From positions 960,001 through 1,024,000 of the forward strand of contig JAGFBZ010000012.1 of NCBI GenBank assembly GCA_018398805.1: a DNA stretch of 64,000 bases. The letters run 5' to 3'. The notes beneath the pieces are model-generated. The model was not told where the DNA came from. It searched no databases and was given only the letters and a program-made list of their open reading frames with translations. Position 1 is the stretch's first letter. Each line of letters opens with the position of its first letter. Below are positions 32,775 to 44,704 of the stretch, one piece after another. The stretch comes from Hirundichthys speculiger (Eukaryota; Chordata; Actinopteri; Beloniformes; Exocoetidae). Position numbers and translations under genes: made by a program.

Positions 32775-35700
32775 GGTGGTAAAGCGTTGACCACCTTATA
32801 CCTGGTGATGGAGCGTTGACCACCTTATACCTGGTGATGAAGCGTTGATCACCTTATACCTGGTGATGAAGCGTTCACCACCTCATACCTGGTGATAAAG
32901 CGTTGACCACCTCATACCTGGTGATGAAGCGTTGACCACCTCATACCTAGTGATGAAGCCTTAACCACCTCATACCTGGTGATGAAGCATTTACCACCTT
33001 ATACCTGGTGAAGGAGCCTTAATCACCTCATACCTGGTGATGAAGCGTTGACCACCTCATACCTGGTGATGAAGCGTTGACCACCTCATACCTGGTGATG
33101 AAGAGTTGACCACTTCATACCTGGTGATGAAGCCTTAATCACCTCATACCTGGTGATGAAGCGTTGACCACTTCATACCTGGTGATGAAGAGTTGACCAC
33201 CTCATACCTGGTGATGAAGCGTTGACCACCTCATACCTAGTGATGAAGCTTTAATCACCTCATACCTGGTGATGAAGCGCTGACCACTTCATACCTGGTG
33301 ATGAAGCCTTAATCACCTCATACCTGGTGATGAAGCGTTCACCACCTCATTCCTGGTGATGAAGCGTTGACCACCTCATACCTGGTGATGAGGCGCTGAC
33401 CACTTCATACCTGGTGATGAAGCGTTGACCACCTCATACCTGGTGATGAAGCGCTGACCACTTCATACCTGGTGATGAAGCCTTAATCACCTCATACCTG
33501 GTGATGAAGCGTTCACCACCTTATTCCTGGTGATGAAGCATTGACCACCTCATACCTGGTGATGAAGCCTTAACCACCTCATACCTGGTGATGAAGCGTT
33601 GACCACCTCATTCCTAATGATGAAGCGTTGACCACCTCATACCTGCTGATATAGCGTTTGACCACCTCATACCTAGTGATGAAGCATTGACCACCTCATA
33701 CCTGGTGATGAAGCATTGACCACCTCATACCTGCTGATATAGCGTTGACCACCTCATACCTGTGATGAAGCCTTAACCACCTCATACCTGGTGATGAAGC
33801 GTTCACCACCTTATTCCTGGTGATGAAGCATTGAACACTTCATACCTGGTGATGAAGCGTTGACCACCTCATACCTGGTGATGAAAAGTTTACCACCTCA
33901 TACCTGGTGATGAAGCGTTGACCACTTCACACCTGGTGATGAATCGTGACCACCTCATATCTGGTGATGAAGCGTTGACCACCTCATACCTGGTGATGAA
34001 GCGTTGACCACTTCATACCTGGTGATGAAGCGTTGACCACTTCATACCTGGTGATGAAGAGTTTACCACCTCATACCTGGTGATGAAGCGTTGACCACTT
34101 CATACCTGGTGATGAAGCATTGACCACCTCATACCTGGTGATGAAGAGTTTACCACATCATACCTGGTGATGAAGCGTTGACCACTTCATACCTGGTGAT
34201 GAAGCATTGACCACCTTATACCTGGTGATGAAGAGTTTACCACCTCATACCTGGTGATGAAGCGTTGACCACTTCATACCTGGTGATGAAGCATTGACAA
34301 CCTCATACCTGGTGATGAAGAGTTTACCACCTCATACCTGGTGATGAAGCGTTGACCACTTCATACCTGGTGATGAAGCATTGACCACCTTATTCCTGGT
34401 GATGAAGCGTTGACCACTTCATACCTGGTGATGAAGCATTGACCACCTCATACCTGGTGATGAAGAGTTTACCACATCATACCTGGTGATGAAGCGTTGA
34501 CCACCTTCATACCTGGTGATGAAGCATTGACCACTTCATACCTGGTGATGAAGCATTGACCACCTTATACCTGGTGATGAAGCCTTAACCACCTCATACC
34601 TGGTGATGAAGCATTGACCACTTCATACCTGGTGATGAAGCGTTGACCACCTTATACCTGGTGATGAAGCGTTGACCACCTCATACCTGGTGATGAAGCG
34701 TTGACCACCTCATACCTGGTGATGAAGCGTTGACCACCTCATACCTGGTGATGAAGCGTTGACCACCTCATACCTGGTGATGAAGCGTTGACCACCTCAT
34801 ACCTGGTGATGAAGCGTTGACCACCTCATACCTGGTGATGAAGCGTTGACCACCTCATACCTGGTGATGAAGCGTTGACCACCTCATACCTGGTGATGAA
34901 GCGTTGACCACCTCATACCTGGTGATGAAGCGTTGACCACCTCATACCTGGTGATGAAGCGTTGACCACCTCATACCTGTGTGATGAAGCGTTGACCACC
35001 TCATACCTGGTGATGAAGCGTTGACCACCTCATACCTGGTGATGAAGCGTTGACACCCATCATACCTGGTGATGAAGCGTTGACCACCTCATACCTGTTG
35101 ATGAAGCGTTGACCACCTCATACCTGGTGATGAAGCGTTGACCACCTCATACCTGTTGATGAAGCGTTGACCACCTCATACCTGGTGATGAAGCGTTGAC
35201 CACCTCATACCTGGTGATGAAGCGTTGACCACCTCATACCTGGTGATGAAGCGTTGACCACTTCATACCTGGTGATGAAGCGTTGACCACCTCATACCTG
35301 TGTGATGAAGCGTTGACCACCTCATACCTGGTGATGAAGCGTTGACCACACTCATACCTGGTGATGAAGCGTTGACCACCTCATACCTGGTGATGAAGCG
35401 TTGACCACCTTCATACCTGGTGATGAAGCGTTGACCACCTCATACCTGGTGATGAAGCGTTGACCACCCTACCATACCTGGTGATGAAGCGTTGACCACC
35501 TCATACCTGGTGATGAAGCGTTGACCACCTCATACCTGGTGATGAAGCGTTGACCACCTCATACCTGTTGTGGTGATGAAGCGTTGACCACTCATACCGT
35601 TGACCACCCATACCTGGTGATGAAGCGTTGACCACCTCATACCTGGTTGATGAAGCGTTGACCACCTCATACCTGGTGATGAAGCGTTGACCACCTCATA

Positions 35701-37216
35701 CCTGGTGATGAAGCGTTGACCACCTCATACCTGGTGATGAAGCGTTGACCACCTCATACCTGGTGATGAAGCGTTGACCCACTCATACCTGGTGATGAAG
35801 CGTTGACCACCTCATACCTGGTGATGAAGCGTTGACCACCTCATACTGGTGATGAAGCGTTGACCACCTCATACCTGGTGATGAAGCGTTGACCACTTCA
35901 TACCTGGTGATGAAGCGTTGACCACCTCATACCTGGTGATGAAGCGTTGACCACTTCATACCTGGTGATGAAGCGTTGACCACCTCATACCTTTGATGAA
36001 GCGTTGACCACCTCATACCTGGTGATGAAGCGTTGACCACCTCATACCTGGTGATGAGAAGCGTTGACCACCTCATACCTGTGATGAAGCGTTGACCACT
36101 CATACCTGGTGATGAAAGCGTTGACCCACCTCATACCTGGTGATGAAGCGTTGACCCCTCATACCTGGTGATGAAGCGTTGACCACCTCATACCTGGTGA
36201 TGAAGCGTTGACCACTTCATACCTGTGATGAAGCGTTGACCACCTCATACCTGTTGATGAAGCGTTGACCACCTCATACCTGGTGATGAAGCGTTGACCA
36301 CCTCATACCTGGTGATGAAGCGTTGACCACCTCATACCTGGTGATGAAGCGTTGACCACCTCATACCTGGTGATGAAGCGTTGACCACCTCATACCTGGT
36401 GATGAAGCCGTTGAACCACCACTCATACCTGGTGATGAAGCGTTGACCACCTCATACCTGGTGATGAAGCGTTGACCACCTCATACCTGGTGATGAAGCG
36501 TTGACCACCTCATACCTGGTGATGAAGCGTTGACCACCTCATACCTGTTGATGAAGCGTTGACCACCTCATACCTGGTGATGAAGCGTTGACCACCTCAT
36601 ACCTGTTGATGAAGTGTTGACCACCTCATACCTGGTGATGAAGCGTTGACCACCTCATACCTGGTGATGAAGCGTTGACCACCTCATACCTGTGATGAAG
36701 CGTTGACCACCTCATACCTGTTGATGAAGCGTTGACCACTTCATACCTGTTGATGAAGCGTTGACCACCTCATACCTGTTGATGAAGCGTTGACCACCTC
36801 ATACCTGTTGATGGAGCGTTGACCACCTCATACCTGGTGATGAAGCGTTGACCACTTCATACCTGTTGATGAAGCGTTGACCACTTCATACCTGTTGATG
36901 AAGCGTTGACCACCTCATACCTGTTGATGGAGCGTTGACCACCTCATACCTGGTGATGAAGCGTTGACCACCTTTTACCTGTTGATGAAGTGTTGACCAC
37001 CTCATACCTGGTGATGAAGCCTTAACCACCTCATACCTGTTGATGAAGCGTTGACCACTTCATACCTGTTGATGAAGCGTTGACCACCTCATACCTGTTG
37101 ATGGAGCGTTGACCACCTCATACCTGGTGATGAAGCGTTGACCACCTCATACCTGTTGATATAGCGTTGACCACCTTATACCTGTTGATGAAGCGTTGAC
37201 CACCTTATATCTGGTA
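32775..37216. repeat. 29-bp minisatellite, about 150 copies
   Basis: Consensus unit GAAGCGTTGACCACCTCATA plus CCTGGTGAT, 29 bp, over 4.4 kb. There are three zones. First, 32775-34640: diverse units (GCCTTAATC, GCATTGACC, GAGTTTACC variants) including a three-unit 87-bp higher-order repeat at about 34030-34500. Second, 34640-36540: nearly uniform units whose differences are mostly single-base insertions or deletions. Third, 36540-37216: units with CCTGTTGAT and CACTTCAT variants. The forward unit contains TGA in several frames, so no long frame spans it. Confidence 0.98.
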
Positions 37217-38289
37217 AATAAAATAAACTAAATTAAATTAAAATAAAATAAAATAAGCGTTTGTTTAAATGTCAGTATGCCACTGAAGTTATGAAAAGCC
37301 TCAGGTTCTGTTTAGTAGGTTTATTGGTAAAACTAGCAGATGTACTTGTGGGTTTTTTTTCAGCTTTTTCATAAATGTTTTGCTGATTTTGATTTCTTGA
37401 AAGGATGTTTTAGTTTAAGACAAATCCTTTGTTGTGAAAGTGTTCCTGTTTAAGCAGATATCATCTCTGACATGTCTTTTGCTTTTTAAAATGGAACGCA
37501 TGTTTTGATGTGGTGGATCAGATGAGTGGATGACCTTACTGACGATCCAGATGAAGCAGTTCTGCCATGTTTCCTGACCTGTGATCAGGATAACTAGAAG
37601 TTTCACATGTTAGATAAAAGACCTGTTTTCAAAAGTGTCTGCAGCCGGTGAGTCAACGTCGATGTTTTTGCAGTTTGAATCAAATGTCAAACCTTCTCTG
37701 AAGTTCTCCGAGCTCCATCTGCTCATCACCTTTTCCAACACATTTTTTTTTTTGTGCATCACAGAGTCAGATGATGATGATGATGTGGTGGCAGGAAGCG
37801 GTGGACCTGCAGTAAAAACATTTCCACTGTTAAACCTAATGCAGAGGCAGGAGAGCCGCGCTGGAGGCAACATTTCGGAGTTTCAGGTAGTAATTAAGCG
37901 TGTGAAGTAAAACTCTGCGGTGTCACTGGTTTCACGAAGACCTGGAAACTTCTGCTCAGCAGCTGGTCTCTCCGGTGAGATGAAGGAGGGCAGCGGCTTT
38001 TCATCTCCTGATTAACGGGCCACCCAGACGCTTTACATCCGAACGACACCAGCGAAACTGGTGGCTGCTCCTGTTTCCCCCCTGCTCCTGAGAAAACCTG
38101 GATCTACACCTGGATCCCTGGGCTCTGTGTCCATCCCAGACATCCTGCAGCAGAACCCTCCAGAGACGTAGTCATGTAGTCACCGCTCTTCTAATCCAAT
38201 GAATGTTGTATGTGCGTGTGTTAAAAAAATAAAAGATCCAAGTGGGTGGGTGGACAAAAAGAACAGCAATTAACTAAAACTGAGGTCTC
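37217..38289. other. Unassigned sequence
   Basis: AAATAAAATA-rich at 37216-37256, then no recognised feature. Confidence 0.35.
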
Positions 38290-38299
38290 TTGAGGTCCA

Positions 38300-39065
38300 G
38301 CACCAGGATTTCAGTTTGGGTGAGGTCTGAACAATGACGAGGCCGTTCCAAAACACTGATTTTGTTTGCATGTATTTGTCTTTTATTCCCAGCCATCCGT
38401 CTGGTATAGATTTGCTGCTGTGTTTGGGATCATTGTCCTAATGCGTGACCCAGTTTGGAACAAGGTTTATCTGTCGGGCAGATGGTCTCATGTTTGCCTC
38501 CAGAATGCTCATGCACAGAAGTTCACGCTCCGCTCAGCGACTGCAAGGTGTCCAGCTCCCGCATGTGCAGAACGAACCGCGAATCATCACCCCTCCACCG
38601 CCGTGCTTGTGAGAGGGTGTTTCTGCAGAAACATTTGTTGCTGATGAATTATAAACCCTCACAAGTCCTCGTTGATCTCCTCTGTCCTTGAGGAGCTGTC
38701 CCAGGAGGTTGCTGGTTTGTTCAGATGCAGTTTTGTGACCTTAGTTGTTTTTTTTCAGACAGAAGAAAGAGGTTTTCTCCTGGAAAACCATTACAAAGAA
38801 ACCACACTGGTTCAGTCTGCTTCTAACCGTGCCGTCACAGACTTTATCTCAAATCTAGCTCTTGTTTTTTTTTTTTTTTCACGTCTCTGACCATTGCACA
38901 GTCTGACCTTGGGGTAGATTCACAGGAACAGCCACTCCTGTGTAGACCCACAACTGTCATGAACTCCAAAATGTTCAGAAAAGCTTTGTAACACATTCCA
39001 GGTTGATGCACAGCAACGACTTCCAGTTCTCTAAGACAGCTGCTTATGTCTTTCCTCGTTGGCAT
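38300..39065 (-). pseudogene. Tc1 transposase pseudogene
   Basis: ATG at 39065-39063 opens MPTRKDISSCLRELEVVAVH and, after the HTH region, STPRSDCAMVRD, the Tc1 N-terminal DNA-binding domain. From 38870 downward the match continues only in broken frames. The nucleotide landmarks of the catalytic half are still readable on the plus strand, CATCACCCCTCCACCGCCG (antisense of the KHGGGG box) near 38588 and TTGGGATCATTGTCC near 38427. Not functional. Confidence 0.8.
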
Positions 39066-39194
39066 TGTTTACACACACAGTGTTTCATGTTACAGACCAG
39101 CCTTTCTCAACTGGGGTGTCGCAGCACACTGGGGTGTCGTCTGACTGCTTCAGGGGTGTCGTCAAAAAAATGACCTATTCTGACATTTCATATA

Positions 39195-39935
39195 CAGTGG
39201 TACCTCTACTTAAGAACGTTTCTACATATGAAATTTTCAGGTTACAAAACGCCTCAAAGGGAAAATATTTCCTTTAGTTAAGAAAGAAATTTCAGGATAC
39301 GAAAGGCAGGAATCCAGTAGCGCTGCTACTCTCAGCTCCCAGAGTTTACTGAACGTAAATATAGCTGTCGGCTCTGTATCTCTGTTTGAAAGCGGTGCGT
39401 CCGAGCTGCTCTGCCATTGGCTATCGCTTAGCATCTTTCCTGGCATCCCATTGGCTAGGAGGGCCCCTTGTCTGTATGAGCGTAACCCAGCAACCAGGTA
39501 AACAAACAATTTTTACCTCCGCCAAGGAGGTTATGTTTTTGTCAGCATTTATCTGTCTGTTTGTGTTCAAGATAACTCAAAAAGTTATGGATGGATTTTG
39601 ATGAAATTTTCAGGAGTTGTCAGAAATGTGAAAAGGAAGAACTGATTTCATTTTGAGTGTGATCCGGAAGAAATCCTGGATTCTGGATCACTTTCAAATT
39701 TTCGATAATTGTTGCATTTAGTGGAGGTCTGCTTTTCTAGTTCTAACACGTATTTCTTACAGGTTTTTATGTCATTTCATGTTTTATTTATAATTTATTA
39801 AAATAAAATGTTTCAATTTTGGTAACTTGGAACGGATTAGAGCATTTACATGGAAAACACCTCTCTACTTAAGAAATGTTCAGGTTATGAAACTACTTCC
39901 AGAACCAATTAATTTCATAAGTAGAGGTACCACTG
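39195..39935. mobile_element. Mariner-type MITE nested in hAT
   Basis: 741 bp flanked by TA (39193-39194, 39936-39937) with tips CAGTGGTACCTCTACTTA and TAGAGGTACCACTG. Inner copies of the terminal repeat occur as TCTACTTAAGAAATG near 39865. A further dispersed repeat lies inside at about 39512-39748. Confidence 0.93.
39512..39748 (+). mobile_element. ACCTCCGCCAAGGAGG dispersed repeat
   Basis: Begins TTTTACCTCCGCCAAGGAGG and continues AAGTTATGGATGGATTTTG and GAAATTTTCAGG to GTGGAGGTCTGC. The sequence is known to me as a dispersed repeat in many animals; class not assigned. It sits wholly within the mariner MITE. Confidence 0.65.
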
Positions 39936-40188
39936 TATAAATATATGAATGTATGCATAACTATATACTTTTTGCCTATGAATGAATGAAAAAAAAAAAA
40001 TAAGATACATAATTGGACTTGAAATGAATAATAACAATATGTCTCACATGCCCATTTCCCAATGTTAACAACGTCAGTACGGGGTCAGCGTAAGGTCAAC
40101 GTGACTGCCCAGCTAGCTTACGTCGTAATATCATTTAACCGCTGGAATTTTATTTCTCAGATAGCAAAGAGAACTTTTCAGCAGCATC

Positions 40189-40380
40189 ATGGATGGTTTT
40201 CTAAAAAGAAAAGCCCCACAGGAATGGAACATCACAGAGGAGCCGACTTCTTCATCAAGCCTTCATCCACCAGCTCTGAATCTGCTCCATAGGTAGCAAA
40301 ACTAGCTGCTAGCGATAAGGCTAAAAAGAGGCAATACAAGGATGATGGATGGAAGCAAGCACATCACGGATGAAAAGAAG
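40189..40380 (+). pseudogene. hAT transposase N-terminal relic
   Basis: ATG at 40189 gives MDGFLKRKAPQEWNITEE, the leader of ZBED/ZMYM-like hAT transposases, with a stop after about 35 codons. A second stretch near 40318-40350 encodes KAKKRQYKDD, the next conserved basic-acidic motif. Zinc finger, catalytic and dimerisation domains are missing. Confidence 0.7.
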
Positions 40381-40610
40381 CTTTCCTGCTGAGGCCTACT
40401 CTGGTGCAGTTATCCTGTTCAGGTTATTTAAACTAAATAAACGGGACGTATGCATTTACAGTCGGAGCGATGCAGTGTGGCTTTGGATTATATTTTACTC
40501 TGGGGTGTCGTGAGATTTTATCCACTTTTCAAAGGTGTCGTGACTGAAAAAGGGTTGAGAAAGGCTGTTACAGACAATGTAATTAGAACCTGTAAAATGC
40601 TGAAACTACA

Positions 40611-42700
40611 TTTAGATCTTTTTTTACACACTAAAAATGTAAATCCGACCCTAACATGCCTCATTAGTAGATGTCAGACATGCGTTCAGACTGCTGTGCA
40701 TGTGCCGTGGATTATCAAAGCAGAATTTGTTTTTTTTTAATATGTACATGTTTTCGTGTTGTCATTAATCCGGCACCTGTGAGCTGAAGGGATTTCGTGG
40801 ACGTCACTGCCATCAGCGCTCAAATCTATTAAATCAGTCTGAAAACAGAGCTGTTTATGCGTCCATGATGCCATTAACCTGCAGCGGGGGTGGGGGGGGA
40901 TCACGAAGAGAGAACTGAGGCAGGAAATCTGTGTTAATCTGATAAAAGGGTCAGATTGACATGTATTACAATTTAGAGCTGATAACAGCTCAGATGGCGG
41001 CTGTGGATTAGAACATTGTTAGATCAGAGGAGGCTATCGGGTCTGACGGATCTTCTTCAGCTCTCATTCCCCTCTGAGCTCCACACTTCAGACCAGGAAC
41101 CGAAGCTGACGCTCTCACGTTGGCTACGAGGGGCAACGCCTGCTTTTCAGATCTCCACATCGCAGAAGAATTGTTGTTTCGTCTCTGCCTCTGTGACTCT
41201 TTCAGTTTCTCTTCCGTCATTGCTTTTCATGACTTTAAGTGTCTTTAAGTGTCTGCTGTGGCGTCCTCTGTAGTTTGGTGAGCTAGTTTCATCAACAAAG
41301 TACCGTAAGCGCAGTTGTCTTACCGGAACAGGATCGATCTACTTTGAGCTGTAACACGAATCCTACATACTTTAAAGATAATTTAGCTTGTTGAACTGAC
41401 AGACAGCAAGCCAACAAACCAGGACGGGCTGCGGGTTGGCCGCAAAGGACCCAAGTCAGGGGATGAAAGCTGCAGGTAGATATCACCTTTGTTACTTAGC
41501 ACTTTTGGTGAACTGAGCTGAGCTGAACCAAAGAGAACGGCCTTTTTTTTAATTTATTTTAAAGCTAATATGGGTTGGTGTGCTGGTAAATGTGGTAACA
41601 CGCTGCGGTGGCTCTGGGTTCACCTCAAAACTTGGCTGAGCAGCTGGAAGCACCTGAATTCATTTCTGGTCGAAGGCTGCGAGGCAGAGCTAACTGGAGG
41701 ATGTCTGACCCTAAAGCCTGGAACTTTCCAGGCCAACTTACCAAACCACAAGCCAACAGGTAGCCACAAGTGACCGCAGGTCCTGGCAGAGCTCGGTTGG
41801 AGTTTGGTTTCAGCTCCAGCGACGTCAGACATGAGGACACATGGACAGATTTGATCAGAATGGACGTAAGGTAGCATGAGTTAGCATCACAGGTTAGCAG
41901 GTTTGCCAGCACCAACACACCTGGCTTAAATTAATGGCCCTCTGGCAGATTTGTGCTGTGAAGTTGGGAAACATGTAAAACATGCAGGGCAGCGCGTCCC
42001 GAGGACCAGGGTTGGGGAGAAACTGAGTTAGCATCAAGCTAAAATAGCTGAGTCACAGGTGGGCGCGATCCAACAAGTCACTGGGGTTGGGAGGAAAATG
42101 GTGCTGTGACAGGGTCGGTTTTAGTTTGGGCCCTTGGCTGACAGGCCCTTCATCACCAGGTATAAGTCAAAAGGCTGAGCAGCTGATAAACCTACACCTG
42201 GGAGAGATGAGATAGCTGTCAGATAACTGCTGTTCCCCTCTCTCTGTGTGCGCATTGGCTGCAGCTAAAGTTGCATCTTAATTTTTACTCTTTGATTGTT
42301 TTACTCCTTTAATGTTTTTTCTTTTAGCACCTTTTTTAGTCTGCCTTTTTTTTTTTTTTTTTGTAATTTTATTTATAGCCAGCCAATCCTCAGTCCCAGT
42401 GGTCCAAGATTGGGCACCTTTTATTTTCATACTTAATAAATCTGTAAATTCTGTCCTTGGTTTAGCTGTGATGCTGCTCAGAACCCTGGTATGTAAAGAA
42501 CCGGAGCTTCACCAGAGTCCTAGTCCTCCGATATAAATCCCTGGGTGGCGTTGTCGAGCAGCATTAGTGGGAAAGCTGGTACATTCGGCCCCGTGACAGT
42601 GTCATCCAGAGCCCCCAGCAACGCAATGCCTCATTACAGCAGAGATGTCAAACTCAATCACACAGAAGGCCAAAATTACCAACTAAGTCTATGTTTCAAT
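40611..42700. other. Unassigned sequence
   Basis: No element ends or recognised domains. Small A/T or T runs only (for example poly-T at 42347-42363). Confidence 0.35.
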
Positions 42701-42717
42701 CCAAACTGGGTCAATAT

Positions 42718-42734
42718 ATATTGAAAAACTTATG

Positions 42735-42802
<68 letters not shown>

Positions 42803-42822
42803 TATATATATATATATATGTA
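42718..42822. repeat. (TA)n microsatellite
   Basis: About 100 bp of TATATA with isolated G/C changes. It directly precedes a LINE fragment. Confidence 0.98.
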
Positions 42823-42829
42823 AGACATT

Positions 42830-43640
42830 CTTGCTGAGTGAATGCCTCAAACTGAAGCCCAGCATGGAGGAGGAACCTGAGGACGTCATCATGGATGGAT
42901 AAGCTCCTGCATGGATGTACCACCATTGAAGAGGTGGCTGACATCAGAAAAACATACCAGTGGCTGGAAAAGGTGGGCTGAAAGACAGCACAGAGGCTCT
43001 GATCATGGCTCCGAAACAGCAGATCTGTAGAAGCTGGGGTCCACCAGACCAGACAGGAGCCCAGATGGAGGCTGTGGAGAGAAGACCCTGAACCAGCAGG
43101 ATGGAAGATGCTGGCAGGTAAAGCAGACATGGAACAACCAGGTAGCAGGAACATCTGGACCAGTCTAGAATGGAGGTCCCAGTGTCAAGGGGGAAGAATG
43201 AGTTGGTCAAGATCCTGTGGGACTTCCAGATCCAAACTGATGGCTAATCAGCCTGACACAGTGGTGGTGGATGAACATCAGAGGACAGCAGTGGTGGTGG
43301 ATCTGGACATCCCAAGAGATGACAACATCAGGAAGAAGGTACATGGAAGGTTTGAGAAATACCAAGGTCTGAAGGAAGAGCTGGAGAAGATGTGGAGTGT
43401 GAAGGCAGCAGTGGTGCCGATAGTGATGGTGGCACTGGAACAACCAGTGAACAACCAACCTATACCAGGAACAACCTCTGAGATCGCTGTCCAGAAGAGC
43501 ACACTACTGGGAAAGATCCTGCAGAACTCTCAGACTCCCAGTCCTCCAGCTGGAAGGAGACAACACTGCCTGGGTATGTATGTCTGTCCATGTTCTTCAA
43601 CTGCATTATGTGAAACTATTCATTCAAAATTATAAACTTA
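42830..43640 (+). mobile_element. R2/R4/Rex6-like LINE 3' fragment
   Basis: Plus-strand LINE piece of the kind that uses a restriction-like endonuclease instead of AP endonuclease. It retains the post-RT region: a Cys/His-type linker in broken frames at 42940-43140 (QWLEKVGLKDSTEALIM as scraps) and the endonuclease frame below. RT and 5' parts are gone. Confidence 0.75.
43108..43635 (+). pseudogene. LINE restriction-like endonuclease relic
   Basis: 175-codon open frame. NQPDTVVVDEHQRTAVVVD fits the PD-(12-14)-D core of RLE-type LINE endonucleases; it is followed by IPRDDNIRKKVHGRFEKYQG, LKEELEKMW and IPGTTSEIAVQKS. The frame is open through this domain, with the N-terminal part (before about residue 25) from a different reading phase of the linker. 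The endonuclease core residues look intact, but without RT the copy is dead. Confidence 0.75.
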
Positions 43641-44043
43641 ACTTTTACAAAAACATCTTGGAGTTCAGCTCCATTTGGATGTTTGTAGGTGCTCTTTCCG
43701 TGATGCTGTTGACGGTTTATTTTCTGGACGCTGAGTCAGCAAATCAGAGTGTACGTTCTCTAAAAAGCAGCAGCAGAACGCTGATCCATCAGGGACAGAA
43801 ATCAAGGACAGGGAGAGATGCTGCTTGAAGGCTTTGATTGACTTGAGAAAGTATTAGCTATTTCAGTCTAACCTGGGATTGATGGTATTACGGTACTTTA
43901 TACTGGTAGGCCAGCTCCCATAGACAAACGCTATAATGACACGCGGCCAAATACGGTCATGAAAAGGGCTGCAATTAACCCGCCTACTCTGCATTACAGA
44001 GTATGACGAGGTCCTCGACCCGATCTGCAAATAAAAATCAGGG
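43641..44043. other. Unassigned sequence
   Basis: No supported feature. Confidence 0.35.
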
Positions 44044-44051
44044 GTTTGCAC

Positions 44052-44704
44052 TAGAGGTGGGCGGATCGATTCAAATATCGATAATATTGATACCAACGCT
44101 GGTATTAATATCGAACGATACTCATGAAAAAAGATCAATACTCAAATTTTTTTTCTTTTCTTTTTTTCCTTTCCATTCAGGTGGCTAAAAGTGGTCATCT
44201 TCAGCATCAACTCATATTAACTTTTAAAAGTACATGTTACTTGAGTCAAATGTTACTAGAGCCAACTAAAAAGACCTTGAAATAACCCAGCACATGTCAT
44301 GTATCCCATTGAAAGGTGTTACCTAAGATAAAATAACATTAGATAATCCTTTATTTGTCCCAGGACAGGGACTTTTTTAGAGTTAAAGCAATAGGAAAGC
44401 GCACACAGTGCAAACAAAATTACACAAGTAATGAAAGATGTAATACCATAAGAGGTGGACTAGAAAAAAACATTATAAACAGAAATTCAACTCCAAGGAA
44501 TAATTACACAAAAATGTTGAAGACATAAAGTTTGATGAAATTCTATTCTTGGCTTTAAGAAAATAATCCAAAGACAAAAATCACAAAAGTTCATGATAGA
44601 TTAAGCTTAATATGAAATAGAATTGATTTTGGTATTGGGAATACTGGCCTTGTATTTACTTGGTATTGGATCAATACCAAAATTCCCAGTATCGTCCAGC
44701 TCTA
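44052..44704. mobile_element. hAT MITE whose TSD was split
   Basis: 653 bp, ends TAGAGGTGGGCGG and TCGTCCAGCTCTA, subterminal ATCGATA/GGTATTG motifs. Left flank GTTTGCAC (44044-44051). The matching right flank GTTTGCAC lies at 45492-45499, displaced by the next insertion. Confidence 0.9.

Larger units (their letters stand above)
39098..40567 (+). mobile_element. hAT element inserted in Tc1
   Basis: 1470 bp, ends CAGCCTTTCTCAACTGGGG and GGGTTGAGAAAGGCTG (14-bp inverted tips). Perfect target duplication TTACAGAC at 39090-39097 and 40568-40575. GGGGTGTCG repeats sit just inside both ends. It carries a short transposase start at 40189 and a nested mariner-type MITE (39195-39935). Confidence 0.94.
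38290..40610 (-). mobile_element. Tc1-like transposon, split by a hAT
   Basis: Minus-strand Tc1-like element of the same family as 12104-12725. The transposase start is at 39065. The body runs down to about 38290, and its upstream region is interrupted at 39090-39097 by a hAT that ends at 40567. Terminal repeats are not clear on either side, so the outer limits are approximate. Confidence 0.78.

Noticed and set aside
32775..37216. Regular short repeats resembling a CRISPR array
   Set aside because: Units are head-to-tail with no unique spacers and the context is vertebrate; it is a minisatellite.
42689..43154. Ile/Tyr-rich minus-strand frames
   Set aside because: Created by the (TA)n microsatellite.
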